A stretch of 64,000 bases of DNA from Rhodobacter sp. TJ_12 (lineage in GTDB: Bacteria > Pseudomonadota > Alphaproteobacteria > Rhodobacterales > Rhodobacteraceae). Positions 7,377-16,106 of the stretch are shown here, in pieces. Made by a program: the position numbers and the translations under genes. Within the stretch, counting starts at the first letter, position 1. Each line of letters opens with the position of its first letter. The stretch is from assembly GCF_020023995.1 (NCBI RefSeq), contig NZ_NRRD01000009.1, positions 47,708 through 111,707 of the forward strand. The letters are read 5' to 3'. A model generated the notes under the pieces. The model was not told the DNA's origin. It searched no databases and saw nothing but the letters and a program-made list of their open reading frames with translations.

Positions 7377-8132
7377 TCAGCGCAGGCGCTGCACCAAGAG
7401 CCGCAACTCGTTTTGTTCGGCTGCGCTCGGCGGGGGCATATCCTCGCCCATGCTGCGGATCCAGACCTCGCGCCCGGAGAAGCGGTAGGTTCCGTCTTCT
7501 TCAAGCCGCTTGATCAGGCGCGACATGGTCTCGCGTTGCACCCCGATCAGATCGGCAAGATCCGACCGTGTCATGGGCAGGTGCATATGCAGGCCATCGC
7601 CCTCGGGGGCGCCATGCCTTGCCATCAGCCAAGACAGCAGTTTGGCAAGCCGGTCCTTGTTGGAGGTGGTCGCCGCCGCGATGATCCGGGTATGGGATCG
7701 GTCAATCTCGGCCACCGCGCGCACCATCAGCCGCTCCAAGATCGCCGGGTGGTTGCGGATCAATTTTTCGGCGCTTATCCGCGCGACGGTGCAGACCCGC
7801 GCGGGCATCAGGGCGCGCGCTTCGGTTTGATGTTCCCCTTGGCTGAGGAACGAGCGAAAGCCGATGATCTCGCCGGGATAGGCCAGCCGCATCAGGGTCG
7901 AGGATCCGTCGGCGTTATGGCTGCGCAGCGCAAACAGGCCCTTGGAAACGCAAAAGACACCGCGGTTCGGGGCACCTTGCTCAAACAGCACTTCGCCTTG
8001 CGCCACTTCGCGCCGCGAAAAGCCGTTGGCCAGCTGCGATACCGACCCGAGCCCGACCGGATGCCAGAGGCTCTTTTCATAAAAGATACACCGCCCACAG
8101 GGATGATGGGGCGGCTCGAACGTGTCGGTCAT
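7377..8132 (-). CDS. CRP/FNR-family transcription regulator
   Basis: A 251-residue regulator with a cyclic-nucleotide-binding-like beta barrel (about residues 30-140), a dimerisation helix and a C-terminal winged helix. The recognition helix reads QRETMSRLIKRL. This keeps the E..SR of FNR and also an Arg in front of the Glu, as in CRP. Cysteines C12 and C15 (CGRC) and one near ARVCTV align with three of the four FNR iron-sulfur ligands, but the third N-terminal Cys is a Ser. It may therefore hold a modified cluster or none. Start 8132 is preferred because AAAGG precedes it; 8168 is an in-frame alternative without a ribosome site. It is divergent from the second P450 and convergent with the first, a likely local regulator. 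Confidence 0.85.
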   Translation of the reverse strand: MTDTFEPPHHPCGRCIFYEKSLWHPVGLGSVSQLANGFSRREVAQGEVLFEQGAPNRGVFCVSKGLFALRSHNADGSSTLMRLAYPGEIIGFRSFLSQGEHQTEARALMPARVCTVARISAEKLIRNHPAILERLMVRAVAEIDRSHTRIIAAATTSNKDRLAKLLSWLMARHGAPEGDGLHMHLPMTRSDLADLIGVQRETMSRLIKRLEEDGTYRFSGREVWIRSMGEDMPPPSAAEQNELRLLVQRLR

Positions 8133-8233
8133 GCCCGCGGACCTTTCGGCAACCACATGAATGTTCATAGCGCCATCGGCAGATGCGCGCGAGTGCGACC
8201 CATGGTATCACCCGGAAAACTGGGCTTGTCAGA

Positions 8234-8255
8234 TGTGAGGCCTGTCACTGACAGG
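8234..8255. promoter_or_regulatory. CRP-like site TGTGA-N6-TCACT overlapping a perfect 15-bp palindrome
   Basis: In the 176-bp space between the divergent regulator and second P450, TGTGA (8234-8238), six bases, then TCACT (8245-8249) is one mismatch from the classical CRP consensus. Overlapping it, CCTGTCA-c-TGACAGG (8241-8255) is a perfect inverted repeat. The position 54-75 nt before the P450 start suits an operator controlling one or both genes. Function is inferred. Confidence 0.5.
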
Positions 8256-8308
8256 GCAAAATCGCCCCCCGATACCGACACGATTGCGACCAAGATACGG
8301 AGCGAGAG

Positions 8309-9706
8309 ATGACCGACGAACCCGCCAGCGCTCCGCAACCGGTGCTGCCGCCCAAGCCGGCAGCGCGCCAGGGCAAGGTGTCGCTGCGCCAATATCTCAA
8401 GCTTTTTCAGCGCGATATTTTGTCGGCGCAGCCCGCGCATCTGTATCGGGCTTGGATGGCGGAAATGCGTACGCCGTTCTTTCGCTCCTTTCTGTGCAAT
8501 GAGCCCGATTTGGTGCATCGCGTCCTGCGCGGCTCTGCCCGCGATTTTCCGAAATCTGAACGTATCCGCATGGGGCTGAAGCCGCTGTTGCGCGATAGCG
8601 TCTTCATCACCAATGGGGATATGTGGGAACATCAGCGCCGCATCATCGACCCGGCCTTTGAAGGCGGGCGGCTGCGCGAAGTGTTTACGGCCATGTGGGC
8701 CAGCGGCGTCGCGGCGGTGGAGCGGCTGAGCGGCGTGGCGGATGGCACCCCGCATGAGATCGAGGCCGAAACGAGCCATGTGGCGATGGATGTGATCTTT
8801 CGCACGATGTTCTCGATGCCGATTGAACATGAGATCGCCCAAGCCGCGTTTGACGGATTCCGGGCGCACCAAGCCGCGCATCCGGTGGCAAACCTTGCCG
8901 CGATCTTGCCGTTCCCGAAGTGGTTTCCCTCGATACATTCGAAAAAGACCCGTGAAACGGCCAAGGCGATCCGGGCACTGATCGGGCAACTGGCCGAAAT
9001 GCGCGCCGCAGAAATTGCGGCAGGCACCGCGCCTGACGATTTGGCCACGAAAATCATGACCACGCCCGACCCGGAAACCGGCAAGGTGTTCGAGACTGGC
9101 GAAATGGTCGATCAGGTGGCAATCTTCTTCTTGGCGGGGCATGAAACCTCGGCTGCTGCCTTGGCATGGTCGCTTTACCTGCTTGCCACCCATCCCGACT
9201 GGCAAGAAAAGCTCGCCGCCGAGGCCGAAGAGGTTTTGGGGGAAGATGCGCCACCCTTCCAGGTGATGAGCAAGCTGAAACTGTCCCGTGCGGTGTTCCG
9301 CGAGGCGATGCGGCTTTACCCGCCGGTGCCGATGTTCGTGCGCGAAGCGGCCTGTCCGATGCATTTTCGGGGCCGCAAGGTGAACAAGGGCGCGCAGATC
9401 ATCGTTAGCCCGTGGCACCTGCATCGCCATGAGCGGATCTGGGATAACCCCGATGCCTTTGACCCGGGCCGGTGGGAGACCGAAAACGGCAAGGCGGGGC
9501 TGCGCGATGCCTTCGTGCCGTTTTCCGAAGGCCCGCGCGTTTGCCCCGGTGCGGCTTTCGCCATGGCCGAGGGGCCGTTACTTTTGTCGATGTTCTTGCG
9601 CGCATTCCGATTTGACCCCGTCGCGGGCGAGGTGCCGATGCCGGTAGCGCATTTGACCGTGCGCTCGGAACACGGGATCAAGCTGAAGCTGACGCCCCGG
9701 ACGTGA
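8309..9706 (+). CDS. Cytochrome P450 (second paralogue)
   Basis: A 465-residue soluble P450. The heme-thiolate C412 is in FSEGPRVCPG, the I-helix has AGHETS, and the ExxR motif is in EAMRLYPP. It resembles the 5798-7276 P450 over nearly its whole length, suggesting a tandem duplication later split by the regulator gene or its insertion. The upper substrate-contact regions differ more than the heme core, consistent with different substrates. GGAG lies 6 nt before ATG 8309. It ends 6 nt from the end of convergent cydC, without a visible terminator. No redox partner gene lies nearby. Confidence 0.92.
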   Translation: MTDEPASAPQPVLPPKPAARQGKVSLRQYLKLFQRDILSAQPAHLYRAWMAEMRTPFFRSFLCNEPDLVHRVLRGSARDFPKSERIRMGLKPLLRDSVFITNGDMWEHQRRIIDPAFEGGRLREVFTAMWASGVAAVERLSGVADGTPHEIEAETSHVAMDVIFRTMFSMPIEHEIAQAAFDGFRAHQAAHPVANLAAILPFPKWFPSIHSKKTRETAKAIRALIGQLAEMRAAEIAAGTAPDDLATKIMTTPDPETGKVFETGEMVDQVAIFFLAGHETSAAALAWSLYLLATHPDWQEKLAAEAEEVLGEDAPPFQVMSKLKLSRAVFREAMRLYPPVPMFVREAACPMHFRGRKVNKGAQIIVSPWHLHRHERIWDNPDAFDPGRWETENGKAGLRDAFVPFSEGPRVCPGAAFAMAEGPLLLSMFLRAFRFDPVAGEVPMPVAHLTVRSEHGIKLKLTPRT

Positions 9707-9712
9707 TCTGAC

Positions 9713-11377
9713 TCAGACCGAAATCGTCAGCACCCGGTCCGCCAGTGCGGCATCGGGGGCGCGGTGGCTGACAAAGATGATCCCGGCTTCGGGCAGCAAC
9801 TGGCGCAGACCCAAAAGCGTGCCATGCGCGGTGGCCGCATCCAGCCCTTCGGTCGGTTCATCCAGCATCAGCACCTGCGGGCGGCGCAAGGCGGCCCGTG
9901 CTAGGGCAAGCCGTTTGCTTTGCCCGCCCGAAAGCCCCGCGCCTTGCGGGCCCAGCAGGGTTTGCAGGCCTTCACGGGCACGCAATACGCCTGCCAGATG
10001 CACCGCCTCCAGTGCCTGCCACATTCGGTCTTCGTCTTGTGCGCGTTCCTCGGGCAGGGCGAGCGCAAGGTTTTCGGCAATCGTGCCACCAATCAGCGCA
10101 GAGCGCTGCGGCACCAAGGTCAACCGCTCGCGCAGTCGTGCCTCGGACCAGTCTTTCAGCGGCGCGCCGGCCAGCAAAATCTCGCCCGAACTGGGCGCGA
10201 TCAGCCCCGCCAGTGTGGACAGCAGCGTAGATTTTCCGGCGCCCGAAGGCCCGGTGACCAAAAGCGTTTCACCCGGTGCCAGCGTGAAAGAAAGCGGGCC
10301 GAAACTGGCGCGTTCCGCGCCCGGGCGCCGATGCACCAAAGCTTTGGCTTCCAGCACCGGGGCGCCGCTGCGCGGGGCGGGGGCACTTTGCGGGGCCGGG
10401 CGCGCGGGTGTGTCCACCAGCGCCAAGACCCGGACCGCCGCGCCCTGCATCCTTCCCCATTCAGCCAAGCCCCGGCGCAAGGTTGTCAGCGTTTCCGCCA
10501 GCGCCAAGGCAACAAAGAAACCGATCGCGCTTTCGGCTGGGGTGATCCGGCCCGCTTCGGCGGCCGTGCCACCAAGATAAAGCGCCGCCGTCGCCGCCAG
10601 CCCCGCCGTCAGCGCAAGCGCGGCACCAGACCACAGATCGATGTCATCAAGCCGTTGGCGCGCGGCTTCCTCGGCCCGCACGGCCTCCAGCGCGCCATCG
10701 GTTTGCCGCTCCAGCGCGCCCGCCACGGTCAGATCGGCGCGGTTGCGCATCAGATCAAGGCTTTTTGCGCGAATCTTTTGCAAGCTTTCCTCTGCCAGCG
10801 TGGCCGGCGCATGGGCGCGAAGCGCGGTCAGCGCAAGGATGGAAATCCCGCCCAGTGAGTATATCGCCATCACTGCGATCGCCGTGGCAGGTGTGACAAG
10901 CAACCAAAGCGCGACAAAGGCGACCGCCTGTGTGGCACAGGCCGCAAAAAAGGGCAGCACAAGGCGCAGCATCAGCCCGTCAAGTGCATCGATGTCGGCG
11001 GTCAGCCGGTTCAACGCCTCGGCCCCGCGCAGGCGCGCCTGCACCTCATGCGGCAGCCGGGTGATGCCCGCATGGACCGCGCCGCGCAGCCGGGCAAGGG
11101 CTCGCAAGGTGGCATCATGGCTGAGCATCCGCTCGCCATAGCGCGCGGCGGCACGTCCGAGCGCCAAGAACCGCACCCCGGCAGAGGGCCGGAAGAAATC
11201 AAAGGCAATGCCGATCCCGCCAATGCCCGCCGCCGCGGCCGCGGTGACGAACCAGCCCGACAGGCCCAACAGCGCGGCGCCCATGATCAAGACGACGATC
11301 GACAAAATCAGCCCGCGCAAGAAAGCTTGGCGTTCGTTTTCAGAAATCAGGCGCGCGACCAGAAGCAGCGACTTCAT
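9713..11377 (-). CDS. cydC: Thiol reductant ABC exporter, CydC subunit
   Basis: A 554-residue half-transporter with an N-terminal six-helix ABC exporter domain (about 1-320) and a C-terminal ATPase domain. Walker A is GPSGAGKST, the signature is LSGGQSKR and Walker B is VLMLDEP. With CydD it forms a heterodimer that moves glutathione or cysteine (and perhaps heme) across the inner membrane, needed to assemble cytochrome bd oxidase. The ATG overlaps the cydD stop (ATGA), so the two are coupled. cydAB is not in the window. Confidence 0.92.
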   Translation of the reverse strand: MKSLLLVARLISENERQAFLRGLILSIVVLIMGAALLGLSGWFVTAAAAAGIGGIGIAFDFFRPSAGVRFLALGRAAARYGERMLSHDATLRALARLRGAVHAGITRLPHEVQARLRGAEALNRLTADIDALDGLMLRLVLPFFAACATQAVAFVALWLLVTPATAIAVMAIYSLGGISILALTALRAHAPATLAEESLQKIRAKSLDLMRNRADLTVAGALERQTDGALEAVRAEEAARQRLDDIDLWSGAALALTAGLAATAALYLGGTAAEAGRITPAESAIGFFVALALAETLTTLRRGLAEWGRMQGAAVRVLALVDTPARPAPQSAPAPRSGAPVLEAKALVHRRPGAERASFGPLSFTLAPGETLLVTGPSGAGKSTLLSTLAGLIAPSSGEILLAGAPLKDWSEARLRERLTLVPQRSALIGGTIAENLALALPEERAQDEDRMWQALEAVHLAGVLRAREGLQTLLGPQGAGLSGGQSKRLALARAALRRPQVLMLDEPTEGLDAATAHGTLLGLRQLLPEAGIIFVSHRAPDAALADRVLTISV

Positions 11378-13062
11378 TTCAGCCCCCCGGCTTCAAGCGT
11401 GATGACCCGGTCACAAGCGGCAATCACTGCCGGATCATGGCTTGCGATCAACAGCGCGGCGCCTTTTGCCTTCAGCGCCATCAACCCCGCCAGAACGGCC
11501 TGCGCCGTCTCGGCATCCAGATCGGCGGTGGGCTCATCGGCCAAGATCAGCATGGCTTGGGCGTGATGTGCGCGCGCCAGCATCAGCCGCCGGGCTTCGC
11601 CCCCTGAAACGCCGCCGCCAATATCGCCGAGCGGGGTTTGCAACCCCTCGGGCAGGGCGGCCACGATATCTTCGGCCTGCGCGGCTTTGAGCGCAGAGTT
11701 CAGATCGCCCGCACGGCCCAAGGTGATGGCGTCCGCCAGTGGCGCAGCAATGAACTGCGGCGCCTGCGGTAGCCAGCCCATCCCGGCGCGGATGCTGTCG
11801 GCGCTGTCATCGTCAAGCCGGGTTTCGCCCCAGCGGATCACGCCTTCATCAGGTCGGATCAACCCGGCCAACGCGGCCAAAAGCGTGGTCTTGCCCGCGC
11901 CCGATGGCCCCGAAAGTGCCACCGCCTCACCAGGCGCGATCTGGCCATCGGCGAAACGGATGGGGGCGGCCCCGGGCGCGGGGCGCAGGGCAAGACCGTC
12001 CCATGTCAGCGCGGCGGGGGCGGGGGGCGGCTCTGGCGTGCCGTAGCCCAACAGCGTGCCTTCGCGTGCCAGCGTTTCCTTGGCTGCCGCCAAATCGGTC
12101 GCAACGGCAAGTGCGGAGGCGCGGTCATGCCACGCCGCCGACAGATCGCGCATCGGTTGGAACACGGTCGGCGCGATCATCAACAGGAAAATCCCGGCCT
12201 CGGGGCTAAGCGGTGCGCCCCACGATCCCCAGGGGATTTCCCCCAAAAGGTTGAAGCCCACATAAATCGCCACCAAGGCGACCCCAAGGGCGGAGAAAAG
12301 TTCAAGCACGGTCGAGGACAGGAACGCCACGGCCAGCACCTTCATCGTGCGCGCGCGCAGCCGTTCAAATACCGTGCCAAGGTCATTGCCCGCGCGCGTT
12401 TCGGCCCCGATCAGCCGCAAATCCGTGACTGCGGCGATCCGGTCCACCAGCGCGCCGTTCAGCGTGCCCATCTGCGCCATCTGCTTTTCAGAGGCTTCTT
12501 GGGCGGCAATGCCGACAAGCGCCATGAAGATTGGGATCAGCGGCAGCGCGATCAAAAAGATCAACACCGCGATCCAGCTAAAGGGCAGCGTCATCAAGAT
12601 CAGCGCCAAAGGCACGATGCGCGAGCGCATTTCGGCCGGGGTGTAGCGCGCGGCAAAGGGGCCCAAAAGCGCGAGCTTTTCCCCCGAAAGCGAGGCCAAT
12701 TCCGCAGGCGTTAGCCCGGAGGCGCGGGCATCAAGCCGCGCGGCGGCGGAAATCAGCGCCTGCCGTTCGGTTGAGACAAGCCGTGTCGCCCCCCGGCTGG
12801 CCAAAGATTGCGCGGCGGCATCCAGCGCGGCACGCAACGCCATCAGAGCCATAAAGCCCACTGCGGCCTCCCAAATGGGCAGCAGCACGGGGGGGGCCAG
12901 CATGCCCCCAATCGCCAAGGCCACCAGCGCAGCTTGCGCGGCCCATAGCAATTCGGACACCGCGGCCAGCAGCCCTGCAAGACGCAAGCGGCCTGAGACC
13001 GGGGCAATGAGTCGGGCCAGTTCGGCCTTGGCGGAGGAGGTGCAATTGTCGCGTTTCTTCAT
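11374..13062 (-). CDS. cydD: Thiol reductant ABC exporter, CydD subunit
   Basis: A 562-residue membrane plus ATPase half-transporter paired with CydC. The membrane domain covers about residues 10-310. Walker A is GPSGAGKTT, the signature VSGGEARR and Walker B LILADEP. An open frame continues upstream into 13920, but that extension is antisense to bioM. ATG 13062 gives the normal family length and an N-terminus typical of CydD, so it is the start used. No strong ribosome site precedes it. The 141-bp gap to divergent bioM would hold both promoters; no FNR box is evident there. Confidence 0.9.
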   Translation of the reverse strand: MKKRDNCTSSAKAELARLIAPVSGRLRLAGLLAAVSELLWAAQAALVALAIGGMLAPPVLLPIWEAAVGFMALMALRAALDAAAQSLASRGATRLVSTERQALISAAARLDARASGLTPAELASLSGEKLALLGPFAARYTPAEMRSRIVPLALILMTLPFSWIAVLIFLIALPLIPIFMALVGIAAQEASEKQMAQMGTLNGALVDRIAAVTDLRLIGAETRAGNDLGTVFERLRARTMKVLAVAFLSSTVLELFSALGVALVAIYVGFNLLGEIPWGSWGAPLSPEAGIFLLMIAPTVFQPMRDLSAAWHDRASALAVATDLAAAKETLAREGTLLGYGTPEPPPAPAALTWDGLALRPAPGAAPIRFADGQIAPGEAVALSGPSGAGKTTLLAALAGLIRPDEGVIRWGETRLDDDSADSIRAGMGWLPQAPQFIAAPLADAITLGRAGDLNSALKAAQAEDIVAALPEGLQTPLGDIGGGVSGGEARRLMLARAHHAQAMLILADEPTADLDAETAQAVLAGLMALKAKGAALLIASHDPAVIAACDRVITLEAGGLK

Positions 13063-13203
13063 TGCAGGCGTCAGTCGAAATCCTTGCGCGCATCCGTGCA
13101 GCGGGGGCCAAAGCGCCCCTTGCGGTCTCTGCCTTAACACTGTCGTTCGGAAATCACCACCACGTCGGTTGACGGCGGCAGCAACACAGGGCAATGCGGC
13201 GCC

Positions 13204-13911
13204 ATGACACAGGGAATCGATATCCAAAACGTCCACCTGACGCGCGAGGGCACGGCGGTTTTTGCCGGGCTCAACCTGCAATTGCGCGAACGGCGGATTG
13301 GGATCGTGGGGCGCAATGGTGCGGGCAAGTCCTCTTTGATCCGGTTGATGGCGGGCCTTGCAGTGCCGCAATCGGGGCGCGTCACGGTGGAAGGTGTGGA
13401 TGTGCTCAAAGACCGCTCCGGGGCTTTGGACACGATCGGGATTTTGTTCCAAAACCCTGATCATCAAATCATTTTTCCGGCTGTGATCGAGGAAATCGCC
13501 TTCGGTCTGGAGCAAAAGGGACTCAAGCGCGCGGCGGCGCAGGCGCGCGCGCGGCAGGTGCTGGAACACCATGGGCGCGCGGATTGGGCCGACCGGCTGA
13601 GCCATGCGCTGTCGCAGGGGCAGCGCCAATTGTTGTGCCTGATGGCGGTCTTGGCGATGGAACCGCGCTGGATCTTGTTTGACGAGCCTTTTGCCAGCCT
13701 CGATATGCCCACGGCTTTGGCGATCGAGGCGCGGATCAAGGCGCTGGATCAAAATGTCGTGCTTATTACCCATGACCCGGCGCGGGTGACCGGATTTGAC
13801 CGGATTATCTGGCTTGAGGCGGGGCAGGTCGCGGCGGATGGCCCGCCCGAGGATGTGCTGCCGCGCTACCGCGCCGCGATGGAAGATCTGGCGCGGGGCA
13901 TGGCATGCTGA
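13204..13911 (+). CDS. bioM: Biotin ECF transporter ATPase BioM
   Basis: A 235-residue ABC ATPase of the energy-coupling-factor class: Walker [11 protein letters not shown]-loop FQNPDHQI (the DHQ is typical of ECF ATPases), signature LSQGQRQL and Walker B WILFDEP. It powers biotin uptake with BioN and BioY, in the order first described in Rhodobacter capsulatus. The gene overlaps bioN by 7 nt. No BioR-type TTATNTATAA site was seen in the upstream gap. Confidence 0.93.
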   Translation: MTQGIDIQNVHLTREGTAVFAGLNLQLRERRIGIVGRNGAGKSSLIRLMAGLAVPQSGRVTVEGVDVLKDRSGALDTIGILFQNPDHQIIFPAVIEEIAFGLEQKGLKRAAAQARARQVLEHHGRADWADRLSHALSQGQRQLLCLMAVLAMEPRWILFDEPFASLDMPTALAIEARIKALDQNVVLITHDPARVTGFDRIIWLEAGQVAADGPPEDVLPRYRAAMEDLARGMAC

Positions 13912-14552
13912 GCCTTGCACTGCCTCAACGCAGTTGGGCGCATCGGCTGCCCGCCAGCCTTAAATTCGCCGTTTTGGCGATTTTGATGCTTGGGCTAATG
14001 CCGCTTGGCACCGTGACCGGGCAGGGGGCGGGCGTGGCCCTCGCTGCGGGGCTGGTGGCAAGCCTTGGCTGGCAGGCGAGTGTGATCGCGCTGCGGGCCC
14101 TGCGTCCGGTGATGTGGATCGTTGCCGTGATCGTGGCGTGGCATCTGTGGCAGGGCGAGCTGCGCCAAGGCGCGGTGTTCGGGCTGCGGGTCGTGGCGAT
14201 GATGGGATTGGCCAATTTCGTCACGCTGACCACGCCGCTGCCCGAGATCATCGCGCTGGTTGAGCGGATGGCGCAGCCGCTCGCGCGGTTGGGCCTGTCG
14301 CCCCGGTTGCCCGCATTGGCGGTCGGGCTGGTGTTGCGTTTCATTCCCGAATTGCGCGCCCGTCACGCCGAAATGACCGATGCTTGGCGCGCGCGCTCGC
14401 CGCGCCGCGCCCGCACAAAAATCATCGCGCCTTTGGCGTTTTCTTTGTTAGACGATGCCGACCGGCTGGCCGAGGCGCTGCGCGCACGCGGCGGGATCGC
14501 GCCGGTTCCAACCGCCCCCCTTGCTGAGGAAAGACACCCCTATGGAACGTAA
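13905..14552 (+). CDS. bioN: Biotin ECF transporter transmembrane T component BioN
   Basis: A 215-residue membrane protein, the scaffold coupling BioM to the biotin-binding BioY. It has about five hydrophobic segments, then the cytoplasmic Ala-Arg rich helices of T components. Those coupling helices contain [10 protein letters not shown], matching the usual A-R-G/S coupling motifs. A second ARG motif (EALRARGG) lies near the C-terminus. The gene overlaps bioM upstream and bioY downstream by 11 nt. Confidence 0.9.
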   Translation: MLSLALPQRSWAHRLPASLKFAVLAILMLGLMPLGTVTGQGAGVALAAGLVASLGWQASVIALRALRPVMWIVAVIVAWHLWQGELRQGAVFGLRVVAMMGLANFVTLTTPLPEIIALVERMAQPLARLGLSPRLPALAVGLVLRFIPELRARHAEMTDAWRARSPRRARTKIIAPLAFSLLDDADRLAEALRARGGIAPVPTAPLAEERHPYGT

Positions 14553-15114
14553 CCTAACCCTGATTGTTTTGTTTTCCGCCCTGATCGTCGTCTTGGGCCT
14601 TGTGCCCGCGATCCTGCTCGGTTTCGGTGTGCCGATCACCATGCAGTCATTGGGCGTGATGCTGGCCGGTGCGGTGCTGGGCAGCTGGCGCGGCGCGCTG
14701 GCGGTGTTGCTGGTGCAGGGGCTGGTGGCGCTGGGCCTGCCGGTTCTGGCGGGCGGGCGCGGTGGCTTGGGCATCTTTGTCGGGCCGACGGCGGGCTTCT
14801 TGATCGGCTGGCTGCCCGCGGCCTTCGTAACGGGCCTTGTGGTTGAGCGTATCCGCGCCCTGCCGGTTTCGGTCGCTGCGGGTCTTGGCGCGGTGCTGGG
14901 CGGGATCGGCGTCTTGTATACGCTGGGGATTGTCGGTTTTTGGCTTTTCAAAAATGCTGGAATTGGCCCGGAAGACACCCCGATGAGCCTTTGGAGCGCG
15001 ACCCTGATCATGGCGCCGTTCATTCCCGGTGACCTCGTCAAAGCGGTTTTGGCGGGTATGATCGCGCGCACCATCGCACGCTATCGCCCCTCGGCGCTGA
15101 TTGCGCGCGCGTAA
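14542..15114 (+). CDS. bioY: Biotin ECF transporter S component BioY
   Basis: A 190-residue, six-helix integral membrane protein that binds biotin. The family pattern is visible in [14 protein letters not shown] near the N-terminus and in [20 protein letters not shown] in the middle. Start ATG 14542 lies inside the 3' end of bioN and follows GAGGAAAG at 9 nt. Biotin import supports the biotin-dependent propionyl-CoA carboxylase step of the ethylmalonyl-CoA pathway, whose signature genes lie about 5 kb downstream. That link is metabolic, not an operon. Confidence 0.93.
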   Translation: MERNLTLIVLFSALIVVLGLVPAILLGFGVPITMQSLGVMLAGAVLGSWRGALAVLLVQGLVALGLPVLAGGRGGLGIFVGPTAGFLIGWLPAAFVTGLVVERIRALPVSVAAGLGAVLGGIGVLYTLGIVGFWLFKNAGIGPEDTPMSLWSATLIMAPFIPGDLVKAVLAGMIARTIARYRPSALIARA

Positions 15115-15124
15115 ATGTGCACCT

Positions 15125-15156
15125 GCGGCAATCTGGCCATTTCGGCCGATTGCCGC
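15125..15156 (+). other. Strong hairpin just after bioY
   Basis: GCGGCAATC and GATTGCCGC form a perfect 9-bp stem, extended inside by GGCC/GGCC across one bulged T, with loop ATTTC. It starts 11 nt after the bioY stop and has no T-tract. It could be a 3'-end stabilising structure or part of a double terminator with the next hairpin. Confidence 0.6.
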
Positions 15157-15159
15157 ACA

Positions 15160-15184
15160 AGCCACGGAGGAGTGGCTGTTTTTT
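15160..15184 (+). terminator. Rho-independent terminator of bioMNY
   Basis: AGCCAC (15160-15165), loop of six bases, GTGGCT (15172-15177), then G and TTTTTT (15179-15184). A classical intrinsic terminator 3 nt after another strong hairpin. Confidence 0.85.
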
Positions 15185-15296
15185 CCTGCTAAAGAGGCGT
15201 GCCGCTTTCTGATCTGTCACGGAAGTTTCGCATCTTTGCAATGGAAGCGTTGTCCCCGGCGTTCATGGCCTAACTGTGCCATCAGCAGGGGGCCAC

Positions 15297-16106
15297 ATGC
15301 TCGATACATCGTTTCAACCACCGCGCAGACGCTTTCGTAGCCTGTTCCTGTCCGATCTCCATCTTGGGGCTCGTGGCTGCCGGGCGGACGATATTTTAGA
15401 GTTTCTGAAAACTGTAGAGGCCGAGACCGTCTATCTGGTTGGGGATATCCTCGACATCTGGCATCCGGGCAAGGTGCACTGGGGCCGGGCGCAAGATGCG
15501 ATCTGGGAAGACCTGACCCGGCGGCAGGCGGAAGGGGCGCGGGTGGTTTATCTGCCCGGCAACCACGATGCGGCCTTGCGCGCAGGCGGCGGCGGGCGGA
15601 TCGACCGGTTCGAATGTGCCGACAGCCTGACCCATGTGGCCGCCGATGGTACGCGCTACCTCGTGCTGCATGGCGATCAATGCGATGCGCGGATCTTCCG
15701 GTTCCACCTGATGACCCGGATCGGCTCGCGCGCCGATGCCGCTTTGCGGGCCGTGGATGCGTGGCTGCGCCATCTGCGCCCCTCAATGGAACGGGGCCTG
15801 TTCGAACTGCTGATTGGGGCGGTGAACCAGTTGATGATGGTGGGCAACGGCTTTGAAAAACGCCTCGCCACCTTGGCGCGGGCGGGCGACCATGATGGGG
15901 TGATCTGCGGACACTTCCACAAGGCGGCGCTGCGCCGGGCCGAAGGCATCACCTATGCGAATTGCGGCGATTGGGTCGATAGCCGCACCGCGTTGGTCGA
16001 GACCTTCGACGGGTCTTTGAAATTGCTGGAGTGGCAAGCCGCGCCGCAAACCAGCGCCGCGTCGGTTTCCGCCTCTGGCGTGCGGGTTGGCGAGGTGTCG
16101 CAATGA
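15297..16106 (+). CDS. LpxH-like metallophosphoesterase
   Basis: A 269-residue calcineurin-fold phosphoesterase. The metal-binding motifs appear in order: DLHLG, GDILD, GNHD, LHGDQCD and GHFH. The overall layout resembles UDP-2,3-diacylglucosamine diphosphatase LpxH, and many databases would name it so. Alphaproteobacteria usually make lipid A with the unrelated LpxI, so this homologue may act in another pathway. It overlaps a ceramide-glucosyltransferase-like gene by ATGA and a GT2 gene follows, suggesting a shared glycolipid role. ATG 15297 follows a G-rich ribosome site. The substrate is uncertain. Confidence 0.75.
   Translation: MLDTSFQPPRRRFRSLFLSDLHLGARGCRADDILEFLKTVEAETVYLVGDILDIWHPGKVHWGRAQDAIWEDLTRRQAEGARVVYLPGNHDAALRAGGGGRIDRFECADSLTHVAADGTRYLVLHGDQCDARIFRFHLMTRIGSRADAALRAVDAWLRHLRPSMERGLFELLIGAVNQLMMVGNGFEKRLATLARAGDHDGVICGHFHKAALRRAEGITYANCGDWVDSRTALVETFDGSLKLLEWQAAPQTSAASVSASGVRVGEVSQ

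Noticed and set aside
5738..7504. 588-codon open frame on the minus strand
   Set aside because: Antisense to the first P450, which has all P450 motifs.
13063..13203. BioR or FNR box between cydD and bioM
   Set aside because: No TTATNTATAA was seen, and TTGAC near 13170 lacks its right arm at the proper spacing.
13063..13920. Upstream extension of cydD
   Set aside because: It runs antisense through bioM; ATG 13062 gives the usual CydD length.
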